Origin: Niebla homalea
Lineage: Eukaryota; Ascomycota; Lecanoromycetes; Lecanorales; Ramalinaceae
DNA: 64,000 nt
Direction of reading: 5' to 3'
NCBI GenBank assembly: GCA_019925105.1
Contig: JAHGAU010000023.1
Span: forward strand, 620,001 to 684,000
The notes under the pieces are model-generated. The model saw only the letters and a list, made by a program, of their open reading frames with translations, was not told where the DNA came from and ran no database searches. A program made the position numbers and the translations under genes. Shown piece after piece: positions 1 through 12,347 of this stretch (position 1 is its first letter; each line of letters opens with the position of its first letter).

Positions 1-575
1 GAGCTCCCATCTTGTACCCAATAACTAATGAGTTGCTATTTGGCCATTGAGGGCCCTACTGTTACAACAAGTGGCATCTAATTAAGCGAAATTGCAAAAT
101 GATGAGCTACTGCAGTGTAAGCCACAGCTTGAAAGCAAGCAATCAACACACATGGAAACCAGCCCTACCACCTCTGCACTAAGCCTATCCTGGTAGCCTA
201 CAACATGAAATCTTTTTTGTAGTAGATAGTTCTTCATCGATGATTTCATCACTGGTGCCTGTACCACATCGTATGACAACACTGACGTAAAGTATGGCGT
301 AGATACTTGAGGACTAAAAGTCGATCATACACCCAGCGAAAGACTATGAGTAAGAGAGAAAGAAAATAAATCTTATCTCAACCACATAGAATTTGAATAT
401 GGAAGCGTAATAATCTTAGTCTAATCTAGGCGGCACTATCCCTGGGTAACAATTATCAAACAACTTTTGTCTATAACGAAGCCTCACAAACAAATGTTCT
501 TCGGAAAGCCAACGAATCACCAAATCGGGCACATAAGGCAGATTCCTCATAGCCATGGTCGACGGTATATGTATA
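1..575. other. Intergenic DNA 3' of the HR-PKS
   Basis: This is normal-composition DNA without RIP signature, lying downstream of the minus-strand HR-PKS stop codon. Short open frames occur on both strands but none shows a recognisable domain. I see no RNA gene or repeat. The HR-PKS terminator must lie here, but I cannot point to a convincing polyadenylation signal. The window begins inside this spacer, so any neighbouring cluster genes to the left are not visible. Confidence 0.6.
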
Positions 576-3500
576 TCATGACTGGCCTACTACCAGCTTA
601 CTTTTCAACGCAATCTGGGCCGCGAACGTTTCCATTGGTACGGTCGCCAGAATATCCAACAGTGGTATGTTGGCCTTCATCTCCCTTGTGATCCAGTTTC
701 GCACCTCCAGCGCCACGAGCGAGTCCACGCCGTACTGATACATGGACCTGCTGGGATCCACTTCGGACGGTGGGATGCGCAAGATCTCGGCTGTTTTCTT
801 GACCAACGCGTCTGCGATGATGCTAGGTGCTGAAGCAGGGTCGGCCTCCGAAAGTCGAGACGCAAGAGAGGCAGCGGTACCTTCGCCTGAGTCGCCGCCG
901 GTGGAAGACGATACACTGGCGACTGCCAATGGGCCGAATCGCGGGTCCATGAACCATGCAGGACTGCCGAGGCGGTGAATAGCCATAATGTCCGCCGTTC
1001 CCAAGCCAGTGCAAACCTGTGCGGGTGTCGCGTCCTCTCGTGCACCTCTTCTTCCCATCTGGCCGTTGATCAGGCTCTTCATGAGAGCGTGGAAGGCAGG
1101 CTCACCGATACCTAGAGCCTTTTCCCAGACCTTCAGCGCATCGGAGCCCTTCTCGGCATACACACCAATATCGCGCATGATGCCCAAGTTGACTGAAACA
1201 ACTTTGAGCCCCTGAGCGCGGCGATAGTGGGCAAGCGCGTCCTGGTATGTATTACCGGCAGCGTACTGGGCTTGACTGGGGTTACCAAAAGTGCCGGACA
1301 CGGACGAGCAGAAGATCATAAAGTCCAGTGGCCGCTCATGGCCGAAGTATTTGTGTACGTTCCAGGTTCCTTGGATTTTCGACTGCAGAGGAAGTGTCCA
1401 TTCATCGTATGTCATCTTCTCAAACACGACGTCCCGAAGCACCATGGCCATCTGGATTACTCCTTTGATGGGCGGAAGCTGATTTGAGCATTGCTCCATA
1501 GCGGATAGAAAAGAGGCTTCATCGGCAATGTCGCCGCGGTATACCTTAACTTGTGCCCCACGCCCTGTCAGTTCGTTGACTACAGCCATTGCTTCGGGTT
1601 TGGTGTCGCCCGATCGCGAGATGAAGGCGATGTGCCTAGCTCCCGATGCCAGAAACTCCATGGCCAGGCTACGACCTAGGCCTCCCAGACCGCCGACAAA
1701 GAGGTACGTCGCATTGGGATCGAGTTTGAGCGAGTCCTTGGATTTGGACAGGACGGGAGCCTCCGAATCACCTTCCTTGAAAGACAGCAACATCTTGCCA
1801 CGATGTTTACCCTGCTGCATAGTACGGAAGGCGTCCTCTACCTGACCCACTGGGTATATGGTCATGGGGTAAGGTGTGCGGAGGATGTTCGTGCGTAGGA
1901 GCTTGAAGACCTCGGTGAAAATCTCGCCAACCGTGTGCGGCGCTTGTTCGAGGAGAGTGTTGACATTGATGAAAGTAAAGGTCGTGCTTTTGCTGAAAGG
2001 TCGCATGTCTAGACGCATATTATCTGTAATATCTCGCAGACCGATCTCGACAAAGGTTCCAAAGGTTGCAAGGCAGCCCCAAGAGACCCGCAGGAGCTCG
2101 CCAGAGAGTGAGTTGAGGATGCAGTCAACACCCTTTCCACCCGTTACTCGCTTAATGCCCTTGACGAAGCTACTGTCACGTGAATTGAACATATGCTCTT
2201 CAGGGATTCCATACCGTTCCATGAGGAGATGACGCTTGTCTTCTGCACCCACGGTGACATAGACCTTTAGACCCAGGTATGTGGCCAGCTGCACCGCCGC
2301 CTGTCCAACTCCTCCCGCTGCCGCGTGGATCAACACAGACTGGCCGCGGCGAAGCTTAGCCAGGTTAACGAGAGCGAAATATGCTGTGATATGCACCACG
2401 GACACCGCTGCAGCCTCTTCGAATGACATGGAGTCAGGTATCTTCTGCGTGGCACGGTAGTCACAAACGGTCTTTGTTGCGTGGGTCCCTCCCAGTGTCA
2501 AGGTACTCACACGGTCACCAGGCTTGAATACCTCTGATGCCTTGCTGCCCGTCCTGAGGACAATGCCACTAGCTTCTTGACCAAGCCCCTTGCCGGTAAT
2601 CAGAGCCATGGAAGTCATGATATCTCGGAAATTGACGCCAGAGACCTTTACTTCAAGCTCAAGCTCGTGGTCGGCAAGCGGGTTGAGCAGAGCGCTTCCG
2701 TCTGGAACAAAGTGCAAAGTATCCAAAAGACCAGGCTTGCCGATGGCGAGACGGAGGGCGGCTTTATCATCAGCACTCGACAGGCTCATGACGCGAGTCG
2801 AATCGTTGAGGTGGTTGCGCAGATGATCATTCTCCTTGAGGCTCTTGTAGATGCGGTTGACCTGGAGTAGGCCACCTAGTTCTCTGAATTCATTGTCAAC
2901 TGTTTCCTTCTCTAGGATACGCGCTGCGAGAGATGGGCCATGTTGCAATCCTTTGCTGCTGAGATGCAAGACCGAGAATGTAGGGCCGGCAATCTCGTTC
3001 CTGACAACCCGTAGGAATCCGTCGACCATCCCTAGTAATGGATTATCGCCACAAGTAATCCATAGCAGCCGCCCACAATTTAGGACCAATGTTCGAATTC
3101 GCTGGAATTCGGACTCTGAGAGATTGTCCAACACAGGCTGCTCAAGCTCAAGCAGAGAGATATATGTTTTGCCTTCGACGGCATCGGCCAACCCTGTGTT
3201 GGCCGTGACAGAGTAGCCTCGGTCCTGGAGAACCATCTTAAGCTTTTGGGAACAAGATTGCGCCTCGACTGATGACGTGGATGGCTCAAGGATAACCACT
3301 TCTTCCATGTGGTAACCGTTGACGAGCTTCTTTTCGGGTTCTTGCTTTTCTGTTGCGGCAGAGGTGTATAGGGCAAGACATTCGGCGCCTGATGGGATGA
3401 AAGAGCGGAGTTGAAATCCTTTCGTTCTCAAGGCAGGCAGCGCAACTTCCTTGTAATTACAAGCAGCAGGAGCAGCGATGAGGACAATAGCATCAGGCTT

Positions 3501-6500
3501 GGCCAGGCTCATCAAACGCTCTAAAATGTCGTTGAAGTCTTTGAGATTATGGTTTACTCCGTGAGATATAATGACTAGGTCTGCTGGTGCAATCTCTGGG
3601 GATGAAACGGTACCCAAGTCACCGAGTGCGAACGGCTGTCCAAATATTGAGTTCTCGTTGTGATTGTCGTAGGCACCGTGGGCTAAAGCATACCGAACTT
3701 GGGTTGGCAGGATCGTGTCTCTTGACAATTTGGACATGGTTGCGTTAGGAAGCTCCTCGTAGCTTGCGACTAGCTCAATAACATTAAATGATGGACGCTG
3801 GTGGACCGCCATGCGGATGAGCTCGAGCAGTCTGTCGTTGGTGGTAGCTGCGCCTGACACGACTTGACCGATTTCCGCTGGCTCTATGAGATCCAGGGAA
3901 TAGTTCCAACAAGGCTCAGAAGTGATTCCAGATGGGTCAAGGTCGAGGACTTCAGCATTGTCGACGTCCATTTCCACCTCCAACAGCCGAAAATCCGTAA
4001 CGGATAAGAACACCTTCGACACCTCTTTGTTGAACATAGTTATGCCTGACGACCACTCGTTAAAGCCGTGTTTCTGCGAGTGGCAAAGCCCTGGCATCAC
4101 ATATCCCGCCTCAGCAGGTATGTCGACCGAAATCTCCAACTCGCCAATGGCAGTGGGTAAGTAAGGTTTGTCGAAGCCGAAATCGCTGTTGTCACTGCTG
4201 CCGGTACTCCCTAGAGAGCCCTGAAAGACGGCATCGAGAGTTGCCGCGTGGATGAGAAACGGCCGATCCAATTGCTCCTGGCTAAATGTATCTCTAATGT
4301 CGACGTGTCTCACATCGAAAGCCGTCTTGCCGCAGCCAATATGACAATTCTCCACTCCCTGGAAGAGCTCACCGTACCGAAAAGCGCACTTCGCCATGCG
4401 ATCGTAGAAGGCCCCCTTGGAGCATGTCTCTGGGTACTCAAGGAGGATGTCACGGTAGTCAGCAATGCGTGCGGTATCAATGCTAGTGTCCTCATTGGCC
4501 ATTTGGGAGCTTCTCTGCTCCTCATAGACGATTGTCATTAAGCCACGGCAATTATCTCGCAGCTGGCCTGTAGGCCCCGTGGCTGATGACATTGTGAACT
4601 CCCACCAAGCTGCTGGGGTCGAGCCAGCTGTGGCGATAAGGTGCGGTCTCATATGAAGAACAAATTCGGTGGCCATGTCCTCGGGCAGCGTGATAGCAGC
4701 CAAGAAAGAGACATCACGCAGCTTGAAGGCACAAGGTGTCTTTCCCGGGTCCACCAACTGCTGGGCGGCCTCGAGCACAACGCTGACCATTCCGGCACCT
4801 GGGAATACCACAGTAGTCCCCACAGTGTGGTCGCGGAGCCAAGGCTCTTCATCAAGACGAATGAAGCTGCGCCATATGGTCTCATCTTCATCCATCTTTG
4901 GCATAGAAGCTCCGAGGAGACTCTTGGTCGGAAACTTCTGCGCAACCAATTCTCGTTGCATGCGAGAATCAGCACGAAATTCCTGGGAGTGGTTCCATGC
5001 ATACGGCGGGAGGTCTGTCAGTACACTGCAGTTGGAGTCGCCATTGACCTTGCTTATATCAAGAGATACACCGTGACGGAAGAGCCCGGCCGCAAGGCTC
5101 AGGCTAGTATTGATTGCGTTCTGACCACGAGTGATCATAGACATATAGTCGACACCTTTGATACCATAGTGGGCCATGATTTGCTCAATCGGCCCTGCTA
5201 GGGCACTGTGCGGGCCAATCTCGATGAGAAGGTCGACAGCGTTCTTCCCATTTACCCCGTCGGCGGGAGAGACCAATTCTTTGACCGCATCGGCGAATAA
5301 GACGGGGGAAATTAAGTTACGGACCCAATAGTAGGGTCCTAGAAGTTCCGGATCGACCTCTTCGCCGGTGACGCTGGATATCATAATGACGGGCTGCTTG
5401 TCGTATGCTGTTATTGGCTTCATACCCTCCAGATTGGCAATGGAATCGGCGTATTCTGTCGAGCAGGAGTGCATATAGGTAGAATGGTATGCGACATCGA
5501 CCTTGAGCCTTCGGGCAAATACACTGCGCTCTTCGAGGATGGATCGGAGCACTTCCAGTGCGCTTGAGTCTCCCGAGAGTGTGACATTGGATGGCGAGTT
5601 AATACAGGCGACGGTTGCGTGGACCTTTGTCTGAGCCAACAAGTCCTCTGCCTCCTCCCGCGAGCAGCCCACGGCCATCATCCCCACGGCGGACTTGACA
5701 CCCTTTCCGACCGCTTGCAGTCTCGCCGCGGCCTTGCCCCTGAAATAGGCTGCGGCCACGGCGTCTCGATGGGAGAGAGCTCCAATGCTGTACCCTGCAG
5801 CTATTTCGCCACTCGAATGACCGACTACTTTGGATGGGGTAATACCCCACGACCACAGCTCATCGACCAAGGCAATCTGGAGCACCGAGCAAATGGGTTG
5901 ACTTATTTCAGGCACACCCAGTCGAGAACTCTGGGGATCTTTGGCCAGCTCGGTGGCGGGATCCCAGTCGCAGCCCATCTCGCGCAGCAAGGCGGCTGAC
6001 TTGGCTACCGAGTCGCGAAACACATCTCTTTCCATCATCTCCACGCCCATCCGGGCCCATTGCGCTCCTTGGCCTGTGAAGACCCATCCGATCCGGGGTG
6101 GCCGGCTGTTCGAGACCCGCGCAGCGTTTTCGCCCACGGTAACCTCTGTCTGCAGTTGCTCTCGCAGCTCCGCAGCGCTCTCGGCCACACAAGTCGCTTT
6201 CCATGAGAAGCCCGATCGCGCCGAGGAGAGAGTGTTTGCAAGATTGGCCTGGTACTTTGAGCTTGATGCGGCGGGGCCAAGATTGTCCAGGTGTTCGACG
6301 AGAGTGTTGCGCTGGCGTGCAAAGCCAGCTTGATCATGGCTGCTCATGACGAAGAGTCTCTTCTTCTCTGCGTGGGTTTTTGTACCGCCATTTACAATAA
6401 TCCCGCTACCGCTGCCGCTGCGGCGTCGCTCTTCCAAGACGAAGTGCGCGTTCGTGCCACCCATGCCAAATCCACTGACGCTCACGCGTTTGGTGTGGCA

Positions 6501-7864
6501 CGCTGGCCATGGCGTTAATTTACCGGGCACCGTCATCTCCCAAATCTCCATTGGGATGTCAGGATTGGGTGTCGAGTAATGGATGTTGGGCGGGATGAGC
6601 CCGTTTTCCATGGCCAGCACTCCTTTGATAATGCTTGCGACCCCGGCAGCGGCCTCCAGATGGCCAATGTTCGGTTTGACACTACCAATCCAAAGCTTCG
6701 AACGCCTTGATTTGGGCTGGCCAATGGTGTTGTAAATGGCGCCTGTTTCCACCGGATCTCCTGCTTTAGTCCCCGTTCCGTGTGCTTCGACGTACTGTAA
6801 ATTTCGTTAGCGAGATTGTTGCAAAGAATTGAGTATATAAGAAGGATTACCTGCGTCGATCCATAATCCAGACCATTAGATTCATACACACGCTTGATGA
6901 GTGCAGCCTGTGCCTCACCTGATGGCATGGTAACTCCTGGTTTGCGGAATTAGCGGAAAAGGTCACTCCGCTGTCTTTGCGGGCTCATGAACCCACCTGG
7001 TGTCCACCCGTCCGAATTTACCCCTGAAGCTCGGATGATGGCCCGTATAGGATCACCATCTTCAATCGCCCTGTCGAGTCTTTTCAACACGAGGACTCCG
7101 GATCCTTCTCCACGCCCGTAACCATCCGCGTTGGCGTCAAAGGTACGTGAAAGACCTTCTTGACTAAGGAAACTCAAATTATTAAGGTGCATGATGCTGT
7201 CTGGAGAGAGAATCATCCCGACGCCTCCGGCGATAGCCATGTCTGCCTCTCCCGAATGCAGACTTTGGCAGGCCAGGTGAGTGGCTACGTGACTGGACGA
7301 ACAAGCCGTCTGAACCGTGGCACTAGGGCCGTGGATGTCCAAAAAGTGAGAGATGCGGTTCGAAATCATCTCTTCGCTAGTTCCGAGGAGGTGGTACTTG
7401 GGATAATGCGTAAAGTCCCTTGACACGGCTTCTCGATAATCACTCATCGAGGAGCCCATGAAGCAGGAAGTCTGTGTGCCTGCCACTTTCTGAAGCGGCA
7501 TGCCAGCATTTTCGAGCGCTTCGTATGCAACCTCCATGGCAATACGCTGTTTGGGATCGAATGCTGTTGCTTCTGCCGCCGTGATGTTGAAGAATGCTGC
7601 ATCGAAGACGTATGGGTTCTGTTTGAGGAAATGGCCTCCTTTGGTGGGTAAGACATTCTGACGGTTACTGCCTTTAGGGTGATAGAACGCATTCGCGTTA
7701 AACCGGTCTGTTGTTGGGGAATGGGTAGATCTTCCGTTCTTCAGAAGTTCCCAATATCTTGATGGGGATGTGGCATCGCCGGGAAACCGACACGCTAGGC
7801 CTACAATAGCGATAGGGACGCGGGCTTCGTTTGGACTTGTGGGAGGCATCTCGAGAGAACCCAT
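576..7864 (-). CDS. Highly reducing iterative type I polyketide synthase (KS-MAT-DH-degenerate MT-ER-KR-ACP)
   Basis: This enzyme builds a reduced polyketide chain from malonyl-CoA. Exons are 7864-6997, 6936-6851 and 6794-576; the introns (6937-6996 and 6795-6850) are GT-AG, and joining restores an unbroken KS. The product is 2390 aa. KS spans about 16-440 (Cys188 in TACSSS, His323 in EAHGTG, His363 in NIGH). MAT is about 553-870 (Ser645 in GHSSG). DH is about 960-1240 (His974 in HTVGTTVVFP, Asp1172). A methyltransferase remnant without a SAM-binding glycine motif lies about 1300-1420. ER is about 1675-1985 (AAAGGVGQAA), KR about 2010-2190 (GGLGGLG, Tyr2162), and ACP has Ser2343 in GVDSL. The frame is open 36 codons further upstream, but its first codon is TTG, so I chose the ATG at 7864, which has G at -3 and +4. 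The length and lack of an active MT match HR-PKS partners of resorcylic-acid-lactone pathways. That pathway assignment is inferred from its NR-PKS partner. Confidence 0.93.
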
Positions 7865-8154
7865 GCCAAAAGTGGACGCGAGTGAGAAGGCAGTGACAAT
7901 GCCAGAATAAACATTTATTGAATGCGAATTGTCTAGAAGGTCAAAGTGACGGGGAAAGATAAGAGGAAGCAAGAGTTGAAGACATGTTGAAGATTTTATG
8001 GAAAGCTAGTAAAGGATTCAGGGGTCTCACGCCGTAATCCTCCAAAGGGTTGACATAGGCGAGGTGTTGAGACATTGATTAAAAATCGGTGGAGTAGGCT
8101 ACCACACCGTATGGCTTTTGCCGAAGAACTATCTCTACCGTAACTTAGTAATTA
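7865..8154 (-). promoter_or_regulatory. Promoter-proximal region of the HR-PKS
   Basis: This is 290 bp of normal-composition DNA between the HR-PKS start codon and the first transposon. It must hold the 5' leader and proximal promoter. I see no clear TATA box and cannot assign factor sites. It ends at the TA dinucleotide (8153-8154) next to the inverted-repeat element, so any upstream sequences of the ancestral promoter were displaced by about 4 kb or more. Confidence 0.5.
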
Positions 8155-8249
8155 GCGTGGACAAGTTGCTTGGGAATCCTTGGCATTATTTTTTGCGCGT
8201 ATCCACTTTAGGGTTTTATATACGATTACCATATAAATCATTAACGTTT
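8155..8249 (+). repeat. Left terminal inverted repeat
   Basis: This matches the reverse complement of 11997-12091, with a few differences that are mostly C/T or G/A. The first 60 bp are essentially unmutated. Confidence 0.85.
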
Positions 8250-11200
8250 TTACGCCTTACCACTATAGTCCGTAATATTTAAGCAATTAGCCTATTTAGG
8301 TAATTATAACCTTTTATTAATTATATTATTTAAACGACGGGTTAAAAAGGCTAACCCCTTACTATTTAAGCTTCGTTAATAACTTTAAACGCCGCCTCCC
8401 CGGGGTAATACGTTTATTATCCCTATTAAAAGGCGTCTGAGTACTCGTTTTAAAGGTAAAAAGGCCTTATTATTTAAAGATAAACTCGCTTTAATTATAG
8501 AACGAGAATAGGAACGGAAGGAGGTTTAATAAAAGGAGAAGGAAGCCGCTTAAACTTAAAAAAAAGCGTTTATAAAATTAATTAAAAATAATAATAACGA
8601 TCCTTTTAAGCCTGAAAAAGGCCTTAATAAAGGGCTTAATAAGGGGCCGGAGAAGGTAAAATATATACCTTTTAGTGCCCTCGATATGGGTATAGTTATT
8701 AATACCCTTAAAAGGGGTAGTGCCCTTCTTAATAATAACGTCCTTAAGAAGACATTTACCTTTACCGGCTATAACGTTATTATTAATACTTACCTTCTTA
8801 AATTTACCCTTAAGGGCCATTAAGTTATACCTTTTAAGCTATTCCGGAAAACGTAGGGTCCTTTAAACCTTAAGTAGTATATAAATATTATAACGGCTTT
8901 AAAAATTATTAAAATAAAGGAGGCTTTTAAGGGCTTTAGACCGGAAGCGTAAGGAGCAGTTATTAAAGCCTTTATAATAAGTGGTATTTTATAGGGTAGG
9001 ACTTAAGGTAAGGATAAAGGTAATAAAAACGGTAAGGGGAACGATAAAGATAAAAAGGACTTTAATCCAGATATTTAAGAAATAAATAATTTCTTTAAAT
9101 ATTAAGATATATTATTCTTTTTTATATCTTTATTAAACTTAAGGCTAAGAAAGGCTTAATACGGACATTAAGGTAATCCTTATAAATCGGTATAAGCCTT
9201 TAAACCGGCTTTAATTATTTCGATATTAAATAGTTAAATTAATTAATTAATATATAAATTAAAAAGTATAAATTAAATAATACTTTTAATAATATTACCG
9301 TTAAAATTAAATCCTTAAAGAATAAAGTAATTAATAAACTCTTTATTCTTAAAGATTTTTTTAAGCCGGAATAATATCTAATAAAGATTACCTTAAAAAT
9401 TTAATAAAACGGTTTACCGGGGTATTAATAAAATATTCACTTAATAATTAAGATTAATATATTGAATTATACGTAATCCTTATCCTTTAAACGTTTAATT
9501 ATAGTTATAAATACTTTAAATATAATATTTACTTTTCATTGGATTAAGATATTATTATTAAAAAAGCAGAATATATACCGGCGTAATAAATATATTATTA
9601 TTAATAATTAAATAAGGGATTTATAGCGAATTTACCGTTATACGTTTAAAGTTTATATAAATTTTAAAGGCTTATATTATTATATACCTTTAAACGGATA
9701 ATATTAAGGGTAATATTTTTATCTTATTAATATTATAATTGAAATATAGATTAATATTATTATAAATAACCAGGTTATTATAAATTATCCCTTAAACTTT
9801 TAATTTAAGTAAATAAAAGAATAATAAGGTTTTATAATAAATAAAAGGAATAAGGCCTTAAATGATTCTTAAATAACCCGAGCTTTATTAAATAAAAGGT
9901 TTAATAGGATTAAAGAGAAATAACTTTATTACGTTAAATTAAAGTAATTAACGAGAATAAGTAATTATAATAATAACTTTTAATAAACTTACTTTTAAAT
10001 TTAGTACGTCCTATAGCCGGTTCCTTAATTACTTTAGTTAAAGCCTTAATTATTATTTTAAATTCATTTTAATACGGTTCGAAATAAATAATAAGGAATA
10101 TCCGGTTTAATATAATCGATATCTTAATTACGTAATTTTAACTTTTGTATAGTTATTATTTAAAAATCGTATTAATTTTAAGGATTTTAATTATAAAAGC
10201 TTTAATAAGTAAATAAATTAATTTATAAATAATAAATTTAAAGGGCTTAAAAAGCTTATAATAAGCTAAAATATTAAACCTCGGATATCCTTAAAAAGCT
10301 ATTTAATAATATAGATTAATATCGTAAAGCTTGGGGTATAAAAGTAATACTTAATATACTAAATAATATAAAACGTAATATTAAAGCCTATAAATCCGTA
10401 TACCGTAATATATAAGCCAAAATAAATAAGAAATATAATAAAGAATACCCTATTAAAAAACAATAAGCTTAATATTAAGTTAATTAACCGGCTAATTAAC
10501 CGGTTAGTTAACCGGCTTATTAATAAGCCGGGGTTAATAATAATAATACTATTTAAGTTTTAAGTAATAATAAAAATAATATCCTAAGTAATAATAACGA
10601 GAATAATAAATAGAAAGAGTATTATAAGGTATTAATTATATAGCGTATAGTTAAAGCCTTATATAAATTAATTTATAAGGACGTTTTATTTATATATATT
10701 TCGTTATTTATTACTTAAAAATACCGTATATACGTTAAAGAATTTAAGTATTACGTACGGAATTCTTACTTTTACTTATTATACCTTTATAGGGATATTA
10801 ATAACCTATATGCTTTAATAAATATTATTAAAAAATACCGTGGTTTACTTAAAAAATATAATATTTAAGCGATACCTCCTTCCGTATACTTAAAATCACA
10901 AAGTTACTATATATATCTCTTAAGATTACCCTTAAATTAATATTTAACCGGACTATAACGGAAGTGCTTTTTGGCCTTATTATTATACTTATTATGCTTA
11001 ATAATAAAGCGGATAAAGTTATTAAAGTTCCCTTAAAAAATGTTTTAATAATAATAAAAATAACGTTTTATCCAGGCTTTAAATATATTAAATATAAACT
11101 CGATAAAATTATAGTCGGGCGAGTAAAAAAATAAATAATGAATAAAATAGCCTTTAACTTTAACGGCTTAACGTATACAATTTTTATAGTGGATATTAAC

Positions 11201-11996
11201 GTTATTTAAGTAAATTACGTTATAAAGGCCAGGGAAAGCGTTATAATATAGTAAAAGCTTATTAACGATTTATTTATAAATATAATCGCTATTAAAGTAA
11301 CCCTATTTAAGAGTAATATAAAATAAATAACCATTTACCGTATATATTAATATAAAAAATTACGTTTCCTTTTAATTAATATTTACGTAATAACGGATTA
11401 AATTATTAATTGGTCCGTATATTATTATACGTTAATAGCTTTATTATTTAAAGTTATATTTATTAAAGAAAATAAGTTACTCCGTCCTTATACGGACTAT
11501 ATTTATTTATTAATTATCTCATAATATTTAACTTTAAGGGTTAATTCATTAAACGATATAATAAGATATATCTATTTCTTTTAATTATTAATTAACGGTT
11601 TTCTTAAATACCGTAATATCTTACTTTTCCTTTAAATATATCGCTAGCTTATTATAAAAGATATAAGGGTATTATTTAAGGTATTTCCGTATATTCTTTA
11701 ATACGGCCGGATATAGCTTACGATTTAAACTTAAATAAGTAAGTATAAATAATAATAATTAATTATACGTTTTTATATAAATTTCTTATTTATATATTAT
11801 CGATATAAAGGTAATTATAATATTAATAACGGCCTTAAACTTCCAGTAATACTTATAAAGGAGGTAAAAGTCGTTACGGTCGATCTTTTAGTAAAGTATC
11901 TTAATTATTATATTATTAATAAAGAATTTAACATTATATCCGGAATTAATATTACCGATTTAAACGTATATAATAACTATTAAGTTGGATATAAAT

Positions 11997-12091
11997 AAAC
12001 GTTAATAATTTATATAGTAATCGTATATAAAACCCTAAAGTAGGTACGTCCAAAAAATAATGCCAAGGATTCCCAAGCAACTTATCCACGC
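11997..12091 (-). repeat. Right terminal inverted repeat
   Basis: This is the inverted partner of 8155-8249. Both copies include the TTTAGGGTTTTATATACGAT block and the CCAAGGATTCCCAAGCAA block (or its complement). Confidence 0.85.
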
Positions 12092-12093
12092 TA

Positions 12094-12158
12094 AAAGAGG
12101 GTCACGTCGTTTGCCGGTCGTTTGGCGGTCTACGAGGTTTCTTTGCTGCGGGTGTACA
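12094..12158. other. Un-mutated island between two transposons (ancestral PKS intergenic DNA)
   Basis: About 65 bp of normal composition lie between the inverted-repeat element and the LTR retrotransposon. Its last five bases, GTACA (12154-12158), recur at 18735-18739 as the LTR target duplication. This is a leftover of the original spacer between the PKS genes. Confidence 0.65.
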
Positions 12159-12347
12159 TGATGTAATGGGTATGGAACGTATTCATTGATTCAGTTATCT
12201 AGGTATATGCAGGAAGAGCAAATCTATCTTTAAAGGACGCCCGGCCGTTCTGAAATATACGGCCAGGTACTTTAATATATATAAGACTTTTAAGTTAATA
12301 CGTATATATATTAGATAATATTATAAGGAATTGTTAATATTTTAATA
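12159..12347. repeat. Left LTR (clean outer 110 bp, RIPped inner 79 bp)
   Basis: The first 110 bp keep CA and TG dinucleotides (for example GGAAGAGCAAATC). From LTR position 111 (12269) onward the sequence carries C-to-T and G-to-A changes relative to the right LTR. Confidence 0.85.

Larger units (their letters stand above)
8155..12091. mobile_element. RIPped terminal-inverted-repeat DNA transposon (3.9 kb)
   Basis: The two ends are inverted copies of each other over about 95 bp (8155-8249 and 11997-12091). Both begin GCGTGG and share TTGCTTGGGAATCCTTGGCA. A TA dinucleotide flanks each side (8153-8154, 12092-12093). The interior is AT-rich, nearly free of CA/TG and full of stops in all frames, so no transposase can be read. 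The outermost 60 bp of each end keep CA/TG, so RIP did not reach the tips. The TA flanks suggest a TA-targeting family, whereas the long inverted repeats and size resemble fungal Mutator-like (Hop) elements; no 9-bp duplication is visible. The superfamily is left open. Confidence 0.8.

Noticed and set aside
677..6928. Many long open frames overlapping the HR-PKS on both strands
   Set aside because: They are shadows of the PKS coding frame with no domain content of their own. The same holds for frames overlapping 23831-30239.
7865..7972. In-frame upstream extension of the HR-PKS by 36 codons
   Set aside because: The first codon of the extension is TTG, not ATG, and the added residues do not resemble a KS N-terminus. 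The ATG at 7864 lies just before the conserved PIAIVG block and has good context.
8578..8820. An 80-codon Lys/Ile-rich frame on the minus strand
   Set aside because: It lies in a RIPped transposon and its composition reflects AT bias. The frames at 14985-15209, 15407-15601 and 32777-32974 were rejected for the same reason.
8155..12091. Assignment to a specific DNA transposon superfamily
   Set aside because: TA flanks suggest Tc1/mariner, but 3.9 kb with 95-bp inverted repeats suggests a Mutator-like element. Neither a transposase motif nor a 9-bp duplication can be seen.
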